Part shown: one piece after another, positions 1 to 5,187 of the stretch
Layout of the letters: each line of letters opens with the position of its first letter
How positions within the stretch are numbered: position 1 is the first letter of the stretch
The notes under the pieces: model-generated
The model's input: only the letters and a program-made list of their open reading frames with translations
Databases searched by the model: none
What the model was told of the DNA's origin: nothing
Source of the DNA: Thioalkalivibrio sp.
Lineage (GTDB): Bacteria; Pseudomonadota; Gammaproteobacteria; Ectothiorhodospirales; Ectothiorhodospiraceae
Direction: 5' to 3'
Assembly (NCBI GenBank): GCA_007120155.1
Contig: SKOF01000390.1
Coordinates: forward strand, 1 to 5,215
Length of the DNA stretch: 5,215 bases
Made by a program: the position numbers and the translations under genes

Positions 1-579
1 GCGATCCATTATCTTCAGTTGCGCAGCCCGGAGGAGCCGGACCTGCGCGGCCGGCTCGCGCTGCGTGCCGCAAACCGCATCAGCCCCGCGGATCTGACCC
101 GGGCCCGCAAGACGCGCCTCGAGATCGTCCCGGCCCCGCTGCCGAGGGAACACCGGCGTTACCACGAGGGGATGCGCGCCGCCTTCGTGGTTCGCCTGGA
201 AGGGACGCCGCTGGAGGGTGCGACGGTTGATCTGCGCACATCCAACGGCACACGGCTGATAGAACGTGCCGATCAGCTCGGGCGGGTCGCGTTCCGGATA
301 CCGACGGACTTCGAGCAGGTACTGCCCGGCCGCCGTGCCACGCCGCCCGCCGAGCTGGTGCTGCGCACCGTGTATCGCGCGGATGGCGAGCGCCTTGCCA
401 CCACCCTGACCATGCCCTACAGCCCCCATCCGTCGAACTGGGAGTCGGCGGGCTGGGCGGTGGGTCTGCTGGCGGTCGGCATGGTGGGGGGCGGGCTGAT
501 CGGTCGCAGGGTGAGCGCATTGGCACCGCCCCCCCGAACTCCCGGCAGGAAGAGACCCCCGCGGGGGGGCGAGGCATGA
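1..579 (+). CDS. Partial membrane-anchored periplasmic protein with beta-sandwich-like domain, function unknown
   Basis: The frame is open from base 1, so the true start probably lies upstream; 192 residues are visible. A TTG at 19 could be a start, but no ribosome binding site precedes it. Numbering from base 1, residues 1-55 are charged and proline-rich. Residues 56-140 alternate hydrophobic and polar positions with glycine turns (for example GTPLEGATVDL and DQLGRVAFRIP), as in carboxypeptidase-regulatory-like or DUF4198-like Ig folds. Residues 149-168 form one glycine-rich membrane helix, followed by RR and a basic proline-rich tail. This predicts a periplasmic domain held by a C-terminal anchor. 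The stop overlaps the next gene's ATG (ATGA), so it is probably co-translated with the polyferredoxin and may be its periplasmic partner. I do not recognise a named family with certainty; the fold assignment is inference, while reality of the gene is well supported by coupling and composition. Confidence 0.72.
   Translation, partial: AIHYLQLRSPEEPDLRGRLALRAANRISPADLTRARKTRLEIVPAPLPREHRRYHEGMRAAFVVRLEGTPLEGATVDLRTSNGTRLIERADQLGRVAFRIPTDFEQVLPGRRATPPAELVLRTVYRADGERLATTLTMPYSPHPSNWESAGWAVGLLAVGMVGGGLIGRRVSALAPPPRTPGRKRPPRGGEA
527..571 (+). promoter_or_regulatory. Inverted repeat overlapping the ribosome binding site of the polyferredoxin gene
   Basis: Bases 527-536 (CGCCCCCCCG) are the exact reverse complement of 562-571 (CGGGGGGGCG), with 25 bases between. 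The right arm contains the purine-rich Shine-Dalgarno stretch just before the ATG at 576. A competing 12-base palindrome, CCCCCGCGGGGG, lies at 556-567. Either fold would hide the ribosome binding site until ribosomes finishing the upstream gene open it, giving translational coupling. The repeat is seen directly; the control role is inference, and runs of C and G arise easily in GC-rich DNA. Confidence 0.35.
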
Positions 580-1676
580 GGTTCTGGCGCAATGTCTCGG
601 TGATCCGCAAGCTGGCGCAGACGGTGATCGTGCTGTTCCTGGTGTTCGGGGCCTCGGTGGTCGGCGTGTACTCCGCCGACAAGATCACCACGGCGTTCCC
701 CGCGCTGACCTGCGCCTACGACGGGCAGAGCGCAGACTACTGCGTGCTGGTGCCGGTGCAGCGACAGTCCGGGCGCTACCTGGGCAGCGCCATTCTCGGC
801 GAGGCGTCGCTCTGGACGGGCGTGCTGACCGTCGGCCTGACCCTGGCGACCTTTCTGATCCTGTTCGTGTTGTTCAACAAGGCCTTCTGCGGGTGGGCCT
901 GTCCCCTGGGGTTCTTCCAGGAACTGCTCGCCGGCCTGGGGCAGAAGCTGGGCATCCGACAGCCCGACGGTCTGCCGGACAAGGCCGTCAGGCGGATCCG
1001 GCCGGCCAAGTGGTTCATGCTGGCCGTGCTGGTGTTCGGCCTGCCCATCGTCGGCGGGATGGGTTTAGCCACGGCCGGTTTTGCCAACAGCGCCACCTTC
1101 TGCAGTGTCTGCCCGAGCCGCTTCCTGACCACCCTGGCCACCGGCGACCTGAGCCAGTTCACAATCAATCTTTCCAGCCCCGGGACCATGTTCTGGACGG
1201 GTGTGGGGGTCTTTCTGTTCGGCCTGATCGTCACGCTGGGGATGACCCTGCGCCAGCCGTTCTGCCGGATCTGCCCCATGCTGGCGCTGCATGCGGCCTT
1301 CCGCAAACTCGGCCTGGTGAGACTGGTGAAGAAGGGCACCCCCCGTTGCGAGAAATGCGGCCTGTGCGCGAAGGCCTGCCCCATGGACATCCGCGAGATC
1401 CACACCGAGATGCACAAGCGGGATGTGACCTTCCCGGATTGCACCCTGTGCGCCCGGTGTGTCGAGTTCTGTCCGGACAAGGACGTGCTGCAGATCCGCT
1501 ATGCGGGCATGCCGCTGTTTGCTTCCTCGCCGGCCTATTTCAAGGAACGCAAGAAGGCGCAGGTCCGGTGGGAGAAGATCAGGTTTGCCTCCTTCGGGGT
1601 GCCGGGCAGGGCGGGTGAACCCGGTGAGGCCACGCGGGAGGCATCGGGCTCCCGGAGCGATGGAGGCGGGTCGTGA
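576..1676 (+). CDS. NapH/NosR/MauN-like membrane polyferredoxin with two [4Fe-4S] clusters and an extra periplasmic CxxCP
   Basis: This 366-residue inner-membrane iron-sulfur protein probably passes electrons between the quinone pool or cytoplasm and periplasmic partners, as proposed for NapH and NosR. Predicted membrane helices lie near residues 12-32, 80-100, 146-168 and 203-225. After helix 2 comes C105xxxC109P, and after helix 4 C230xxC233P, both expected on the cytoplasmic side as in NapH/NosR. Two ferredoxin motifs follow: C258, C261, C264, C268-P and C289, C292, C295, C299-P, each suited to one [4Fe-4S] cluster. Unusual are C176xxC179P between helices 3 and 4 and C46/C56 in the first loop, all predicted periplasmic. 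The protein is longer than E. coli NapH (about 287 residues from memory) and lacks the FMN domain of NosR. A poorly conserved, glycine- and charge-rich tail follows residue 335. The ATG overlaps the upstream stop and follows a G-rich ribosome binding site; the stop overlaps the next GTG. Family assignment is firm; the specific pathway is unknown. Confidence 0.9.
   Translation: MRFWRNVSVIRKLAQTVIVLFLVFGASVVGVYSADKITTAFPALTCAYDGQSADYCVLVPVQRQSGRYLGSAILGEASLWTGVLTVGLTLATFLILFVLFNKAFCGWACPLGFFQELLAGLGQKLGIRQPDGLPDKAVRRIRPAKWFMLAVLVFGLPIVGGMGLATAGFANSATFCSVCPSRFLTTLATGDLSQFTINLSSPGTMFWTGVGVFLFGLIVTLGMTLRQPFCRICPMLALHAAFRKLGLVRLVKKGTPRCEKCGLCAKACPMDIREIHTEMHKRDVTFPDCTLCARCVEFCPDKDVLQIRYAGMPLFASSPAYFKERKKAQVRWEKIRFASFGVPGRAGEPGEATREASGSRSDGGGS
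1662..1666 (+). promoter_or_regulatory. Ribosome binding site supporting a GTG start
   Basis: GGAGG ends six bases before the GTG at 1673. It supports this non-ATG start, which overlaps the upstream TGA as GTGA. The nearby ATG at 1660 is in a different frame. Confidence 0.6.
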
Positions 1677-2368
1677 CGGACGGCCTGGTCCTGTCGACCG
1701 GTGCGGCCCTGATGCTCGGGCTGGCGTTCGGCGCGGGGACCTGTTCCATCGTCTGCCTGCCTCTGCTGGGGCCGGCCCTGGTGGGACGGGGCGGGGGGCG
1801 TGCCGCGGCCTGGCTGACGGTCGGCGCGTTCTCCCTGGGCCGCCTGCTCGGCTACACCGGCATCGCCGCCGCGGCCGGTCTGGCCGGACAGGCCATGGCG
1901 GTAGAGAGTCCCTGGCTGATGCGGTTGTTCACGGGCCTGGGCTGCATGCTGGTCGGCCTGGTCATCCTGGTCCGCGCCGGTCGTCGCAGCGCCGGCTGCG
2001 GTGACAAGGGCAGCTCGACGGTTCGCATCATGCGACCGATGGCGGATACCGGACGTCAACGACGCGCCGTGGCCTCGGGCAGCTTCGCCATGGGGTTGGG
2101 CATGGCGTTCAGTCCCTGTGCGCCACTGGGCACGGTGGTCTTCGCCGCCGCCGCCCTGGGCAGCGTGGCGGGCGGCGCCATGCTCGGCATGGCCTTCGGC
2201 GCGGGAGCGACCGTCATCCCGGCCCTGTTGTTCGGACTGGGCGTGTCCTCGGTGGCCTGGCGCCTGCGCCTGCACCTGGCCGGCCAGCGGGTGCTGCTGG
2301 AGCGCCTGGCGGGGGGCTTCCTTGTGCTGCTCGGATGCGCCCTGCTGATGGGCTGCGTGCGCTTGTAG
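1673..2368 (+). CDS. Six-helix CcdA/DsbD/SafE-like transmembrane protein, putative thiol electron carrier
   Basis: The 231-residue protein is almost wholly hydrophobic, with about six helices near residues 6-36, 44-72, 82-101, 136-162, 164-192 and 211-229. The two halves are related: helix 1 carries GAGTCSIVCLPLLGP (C24, C28) and helix 4 carries FSPCAPLGTVV (C149). This resembles the cysteine-plus-proline signatures at the start of each half of CcdA and the DsbD membrane domain, which move reducing equivalents from cytoplasmic thioredoxin to periplasmic thiols. Automated pipelines often call such proteins sulfite exporter TauE/SafE family. There is no thioredoxin-like domain, so a separate periplasmic partner would be needed. 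A basic linker at residues 102-134 joins the halves. The GTG start overlaps the polyferredoxin stop and has a good ribosome binding site, so the two are probably made together. What I see is the topology and cysteines; the thiol-transfer role is inferred, and metal or anion transport remains possible. Confidence 0.8.
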   Translation: MTDGLVLSTGAALMLGLAFGAGTCSIVCLPLLGPALVGRGGGRAAAWLTVGAFSLGRLLGYTGIAAAAGLAGQAMAVESPWLMRLFTGLGCMLVGLVILVRAGRRSAGCGDKGSSTVRIMRPMADTGRQRRAVASGSFAMGLGMAFSPCAPLGTVVFAAAALGSVAGGAMLGMAFGAGATVIPALLFGLGVSSVAWRLRLHLAGQRVLLERLAGGFLVLLGCALLMGCVRL

Positions 2369-2440
2369 GGGAGCCGGGGGGCCAGAATCCTCGACTGTCG
2401 GCGCCTGGCCGCAGTGCAGGGGTATTTGACATGGGCCGAA

Positions 2441-2462
2441 GGGACGAGATCGTGGATGTCCC
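2441..2462. terminator. Weak hairpin between convergent genes, possible bidirectional terminator
   Basis: GGGAC (2441-2445) pairs with GTCCC (2458-2462), and ATC (2449-2451) with GAT (2455-2457) across a three-base loop, leaving GAG bulged. It lies in the 122-base gap where the plus-strand operon and the minus-strand cytochrome gene converge. There is no clear T tract on either side, so this is a weak candidate. A second short pair, GGCCAG at 2380-2385 and CTGGCC at 2405-2410, is also present. Confidence 0.2.
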
Positions 2463-2490
2463 GTTGCTGTTCGTTCCTGTTGGTCCTGCC

Positions 2491-3147
2491 TCAACGCAAA
2501 GCGGCCACGTAATGCGCGACGGCATCGACATCGGTTTCCGAAAGGCCTCTTGCGACACCGAACATGGCGCTGGGCCGGCGCGGGCTTTCACCGCTGCGAT
2601 ATGCCTTGAGCACATTGGCAACATACGACGGGTTCTGGCCGGCGATGCGCGCGTAACCCTGCTCCCCCAGCCCATGGTCACCGTGACACTGGGCGCAACG
2701 CGCCTCATAGACCCCCGCCCCCGCACGCGCCAGCTCGGTGTCGAGGTCCGCGATCGGCTCCAGTTCCATGTTCGCGTAGTACAGCGCGAGGACGACCTTT
2801 TCCTCCGTGCTGAAGGTCTCCGCCAGTTCGTTCATGATCCGCTTCTCGCGGGTGTGGGAGGCGAACTGCTCGATCTGGTCGAGCAGGTAGACAGGGTTCT
2901 GGCCGGCCAGGGAGGGATAGTTCGGCCGGCGGGCATTGCCGTCCGGGCCGTGACAGGCATTGCAAAAGACCGCGCGCCCGCGCCCTTCCGCAATGACCCG
3001 CTCGAGCGCATCGGGGTCATTTTTCACCTCCGCCCGCAGGGCCTCGTAGGCACTGAGGAGTTCCCCGGGCAATGCGTGAGGGCCGTGCTCGGCTTGCACA
3101 GAGAATGCGCCCAGCATGAGCGCGGTGAGGATGATGCCTCTGATCAT
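2491..3147 (-). CDS. Periplasmic dihaem cytochrome c, c4-like
   Basis: The product is a 218-residue secreted electron carrier with two covalently bound haems, of the cytochrome c4 type that shuttles electrons between membrane complexes and terminal oxidases or reductases. Residues 1-19 form a signal peptide with a VQA cleavage site before E20. The haem motifs are C62-N-A-C65-H66 and C151-A-Q-C154-H155. M105 (in RIMNELAETFS) and M195 (in SAMFGVARGLS) sit where the distal methionine ligands of each half belong, and SLAGQNPVYL and RIAGQNPSYV mark the duplicated domains. About 42 residues separate the signal peptide from the first haem, more than the short leader I recall for c4 proteins. I chose the ATG at 3147 because it begins the signal peptide and has a strong ribosome binding site; a longer frame from 3225 adds 26 residues not expected before a signal peptide. 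It converges on the redox operon and stands 475 bases from purT. The physiological partner is unknown. Confidence 0.92.
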   Translation of the reverse strand: MIRGIILTALMLGAFSVQAEHGPHALPGELLSAYEALRAEVKNDPDALERVIAEGRGRAVFCNACHGPDGNARRPNYPSLAGQNPVYLLDQIEQFASHTREKRIMNELAETFSTEEKVVLALYYANMELEPIADLDTELARAGAGVYEARCAQCHGDHGLGEQGYARIAGQNPSYVANVLKAYRSGESPRRPSAMFGVARGLSETDVDAVAHYVAALR

Positions 3148-3155
3148 GGCGTTGG

Positions 3156-3163
3156 TCCTTCCT
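3156..3163 (-). promoter_or_regulatory. Ribosome binding site fixing the cytochrome start
   Basis: Read on the minus strand this is AGGAAGGA, eight bases before the ATG at 3145-3147. It decides between this start and the in-frame ATG at 3225, which has no such site. Confidence 0.7.
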
Positions 3164-3331
3164 GAGACTGGAAACCGCTTCCAACGTGGCTGGACCGGTC
3201 CTCCCCAACAGGTTTTCCCACACATTGTCCATGGATTTGAGCCCGATGAGGCCCTCGTCCATCGCCGACAAGCTACCGTTCATGACGCTCGGGCCGTCGC
3301 CGGCGGGATGACGGATGCACTGAGAGCCGAC

Positions 3332-3466
3332 GGCGTTTCAGCCACAGAGGGCACAGAGGTAAAACCGAACTGGAGCGGATTTCAGATCAGGCCTGAACAA
3401 TGGTGTTCGGTCTTGCTCCTTGCTCTGTGACCTCTGTGACCTCTGTGACCTCTGTGGCCAAACGCC
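3332..3466. repeat. Interrupted long inverted repeat (CCACAGAGG-type palindromic element)
   Basis: Four blocks on the left pair exactly with four on the right: GGCGTTT 3332-3338 with 3460-3466, GCCACAGAGG 3341-3350 with 3449-3458, CACAGAGGT 3352-3360 with 3439-3447, and ACCGAAC 3364-3370 with 3405-3411. The centre contains the palindrome TCAGGCCTGA (3387-3396). The right arm carries extra copies of a 9-base unit that the left arm lacks, so arm lengths differ. From memory, elements built on CCACAGAGG/CACAGAGG recur in many proteobacterial genomes; this looks like such a dispersed, probably non-autonomous element. I see no clear target-site duplication. Confidence 0.75.
3423..3458. repeat. Tandem repeat, four copies of a 9-bp unit
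   Basis: CTCTGTGAC occurs at 3423, 3432 and 3441, and CTCTGTGGC at 3450. The array forms most of the right arm of the inverted repeat. The matching left arm has only about two units, which suggests expansion by slippage on one side. Confidence 0.9.
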
Positions 3467-3580
3467 TTTAGGTCTTGCACACGGCGCTGCCTTGCGCCTC
3501 CCGCCGCAGGGTGGCTCCGGGTGTGCAGGGCGCGGGGGGCTTTACAGCGTCGGCATCGCGCCGGGGCGGAACCACTTCGC

Positions 3581-3586
3581 TATACT
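3581..3586 (+). promoter_or_regulatory. Possible -10 box for purT
   Basis: TATACT matches the sigma-70 -10 consensus in five of six positions and lies 36 bases before the purT ATG. No good -35 hexamer sits 16-18 bases upstream, where the sequence is very GC-rich, so the call rests on the -10 alone. Confidence 0.35.
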
Positions 3587-3622
3587 GCCAAGCCATTGCG
3601 ACCCATCCACCAGAGGCATGTC

Positions 3623-4846
3623 ATGACCCGTATCGGCACACCCCTCTCCCCCTCGGCCACCCGCGTGATGCTGTTGGGCGCGGGCGAGCTGGGCAAGGAG
3701 GTGATCATCGCCCTGCAACGCCTCGGGGTGGAGGTGGTTGCCGTGGACCGCTACGAAAACGCCCCCGGGCACCAGGTTGCCCACCGGGCCCACGTGATCG
3801 ACATGACCGATGCCGCTGCCCTGCGGGCGCTGGTCGAGCGGGAGCGGCCGGATCTCGTCGTGCCGGAGATCGAGGCCATCGCCACGGACGAACTGGCGCG
3901 CATTGAGGCCGAGGGCCTGGCGCGGGTGATCCCCACCGCGCGCGCGGCGCAGCTCACCATGAACCGGGAGGGGATCCGGCGGCTCGCCGCGGAGGAACTG
4001 GGCCTGCCCACCTCGGGCTACGCCTTTGCCGATTCGTTCGAAGGGCTTACCACCGCCATCGACGGCGGCATCGGCTACCCCTGTATCGTGAAACCGGTGA
4101 TGTCCTCCTCGGGCAAGGGGCAGTCGCTGGTGGCCGATACCGGGGAACTGGCTGCCGCCTGGGAATACGCCGGTGCCGGCGGACGGGTGAACCGGGGCCG
4201 GGTCATCGTGGAGGCGGTGGTGGCGTTCGACTACGAGATCACGCTGCTGACGGTACGCGCATCGGACGGGTCGGGCCAGGTGGTGACTCACTTCTGTGAG
4301 CCCGTGGGCCACCGGCAGGTGAAGGGCGACTACGTGGAGAGCTGGCAGCCCCAGCCCGTGAGCGCAGCGGCGCTTGTGCGCGCCCGGGAGATGGCCGAGG
4401 CCGTCACCGGGGCCCTGGGGGGTCAGGGGATCTTCGGCGTGGAGTTCTTCGTGCGCGGCGACGAGGTATGGTTCAGCGAGGTGAGCCCGAGGCCCCACGA
4501 TACGGGGTTGGTGACGCTCGCCACCCAGTGGCAGAGCGAGTTCGAACTGCACGCCCGGGCCATCCTCGGCCTGCCCGTGGACACGCGCCTGCGCAACCCC
4601 GGCGCGAGCGCGGTGATCTATGGCGGTATGGAAGCGAAAGGGGTCGGCTACGAGGGCGTGGGCGAGGCCCTCGCCGTGCCGGGCACCGACCTGCGCCTGT
4701 TCGGCAAGCCCGAGGCCTTCGAGCGCCGTCGCATGGGTGTGGCCGTGGCCCATGGTGACGACATCGAGGACTGCCGTGCCCGCGCCCGCGAGGCGGCGGG
4801 GCGGGTGCGGGTGGTTGCCGGGGGTGAGGGTGAGTGCGGAGGGTAA
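3623..4846 (+). CDS. purT: Formate-dependent phosphoribosylglycinamide formyltransferase (GAR transformylase 2)
   Basis: PurT makes formyl-GAR from GAR, formate and ATP, the third step of purine synthesis, in the cytoplasm; it replaces the folate-dependent PurN reaction. The 407-residue product is a complete ATP-grasp enzyme. It opens with the GAR-binding domain (RVMLLGAGELGKEV at 14-27, then VAVDRYENAP), continues with RPDLVVPEIEAIATDEL (75-91), LTMNREGIRRLAAEELGLPT (111-130) and the ATP loop KPVMSSSGKGQS (157-168), and has metal-binding E274 (FGVEFF) and E286 (FSEVSPRPHDTG). The spacing between these glutamates matches E267/E279 of E. coli PurT as I recall it. The ATG at 3623 gives an N-terminus lined up with E. 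coli PurT (about 392 residues) and follows AGAGG by six bases; longer frames add unrelated residues. The last seven residues, GEGECGG, extend beyond the usual end. The gene stands alone, and a hairpin repeat begins three bases after its stop. Confidence 0.97.
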   Translation: MTRIGTPLSPSATRVMLLGAGELGKEVIIALQRLGVEVVAVDRYENAPGHQVAHRAHVIDMTDAAALRALVERERPDLVVPEIEAIATDELARIEAEGLARVIPTARAAQLTMNREGIRRLAAEELGLPTSGYAFADSFEGLTTAIDGGIGYPCIVKPVMSSSGKGQSLVADTGELAAAWEYAGAGGRVNRGRVIVEAVVAFDYEITLLTVRASDGSGQVVTHFCEPVGHRQVKGDYVESWQPQPVSAAALVRAREMAEAVTGALGGQGIFGVEFFVRGDEVWFSEVSPRPHDTGLVTLATQWQSEFELHARAILGLPVDTRLRNPGASAVIYGGMEAKGVGYEGVGEALAVPGTDLRLFGKPEAFERRRMGVAVAHGDDIEDCRARAREAAGRVRVVAGGEGECGG

Positions 4847-4849
4847 CCA

Positions 4850-4880
4850 GTAGGATGGGTCAAGCAAAGCGGACCCATGC
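4850..4880 (+). repeat. 31-bp hairpin repeat, copy 1
   Basis: It begins three bases after the purT stop. ATGGGTC pairs with GACCCAT around an A-rich loop. It differs from copy 3 at only two loop positions. It might shape the 3' end of the purT message, but there is no T tract. Confidence 0.85.
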
Positions 4881-4942
4881 TGTGCGGCCGGCGAGGGGCA
4901 GGAGCCAGGGTATGGGGAGCACGGTGACAACCACGTGCCCGG

Positions 4943-5035
4943 TCCGCATGGGCACGCTTCGCTTTGCCCATCCTACCGTCTGGCCCCGGTGGCGGGTGAC
5001 GGCTCCTGTAGGATGGGTCAAGCGCAGCGGACCCA
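4943..5035. repeat. 93-bp perfect direct repeat, first copy
   Basis: It is identical to 5123-5215, exactly 180 bases downstream. It spans hairpin copy 2, a 31-base interval (4977-5007) and most of copy 3. It is the paired unit of the array, with hairpins pointing in opposite directions. Confidence 0.95.
4946..4976 (-). repeat. 31-bp hairpin repeat, copy 2
   Basis: This is the reverse orientation of the motif. It matches copy 3 at 26 of 31 positions. Two of the five differences form a compensating set: the pairs C-G and A-T here replace T-A and C-G in the stem of copy 3. Confidence 0.85.
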
Positions 5036-5038
5036 TGC
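5008..5038 (+). repeat. 31-bp hairpin repeat, copy 3
   Basis: Forward orientation; the stem ATGGGTC/GACCCAT is perfect over seven base pairs (5013-5019 with 5030-5036). Confidence 0.85.
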
Positions 5039-5125
5039 GGAGAGGCACAACGCCGACGACAGGTGACGATGCGATGGTGGCCACCCGCCCCGGGCCTGGC
5101 TCCTGCCTCCCTGACTCCGCCATCC

Positions 5126-5156
5126 GCATGGGCACGCTTCGCTTTGCCCATCCTAC
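5126..5156 (-). repeat. 31-bp hairpin repeat, copy 4
   Basis: Identical to copy 2, in reverse orientation, within the second 93-base unit. Confidence 0.85.
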
Positions 5157-5187
5157 CGTCTGGCCCCGGTGGCGGGTGACGGCTCCT

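Larger units (their letters stand above)
3148..3622. other. Non-coding gap between the divergent cytochrome and purT genes
   Basis: No credible gene is present. Bases 3164-3331 should hold the cytochrome promoter on the minus strand, but I find no convincing -35/-10 pair. Bases 3332-3466 are an inverted-repeat element. Bases 3467-3622 form the purT upstream region, with a short inverted repeat TGCACAC (3476-3482) and GTGTGCA (3521-3527) of unknown meaning, a -10-like box at 3581, and AGAGG at 3612-3616 as the purT ribosome binding site. I see no purine-repressor-like palindrome and no riboswitch that I recognise. Confidence 0.6.

Noticed and set aside
776..1480. Minus-strand frame of 234 codons opposite the polyferredoxin
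   Set aside because: It is the antisense of a gene with unmistakable ferredoxin motifs and shows no features of its own.
2335..3165. A 276-codon plus-strand frame across the cytochrome gene
   Set aside because: It lies opposite the dihaem cytochrome, which has haem motifs, a signal peptide and a strong ribosome binding site; the plus-strand translation has no recognisable features.
3148..3225. Extension of the cytochrome to an ATG at 3225
   Set aside because: It would put 26 residues with cysteines and prolines before an otherwise ideal signal peptide, and the ATG at 3147 has the strong AGGAAGGA site.
3017..3283. Small minus-strand frame of 88 codons upstream of the cytochrome, with a fairly protein-like first half
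   Set aside because: It has no ribosome binding site, runs out of frame into the cytochrome start, and its second half is rich in R, H and G as expected of an out-of-frame read. A degraded remnant cannot be excluded, but nothing supports it.
3332..3466. The inverted repeat as a transcription terminator
   Set aside because: It is upstream of both flanking genes, which are divergent, and has no T tract, so it has nothing to terminate.
3467..3622. Purine riboswitch or PurR operator in front of purT
   Set aside because: No palindrome resembling the PurR site and no conserved riboswitch core could be recognised; only a short 7-bp inverted repeat is present.
3420..3626. Plus-strand frame translating the 9-bp repeat as LCD units
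   Set aside because: The repeated residues come from the tandem DNA repeat inside a palindromic element; the rest runs into the purT leader and has no ribosome binding site.
3542..4930. A 462-codon open frame on the minus strand opposite purT
   Set aside because: It is antisense to a clearly recognisable and complete PurT, its translation is low-complexity in H, G, R and P with no domain signature, and long antisense frames are expected in GC-rich genes.
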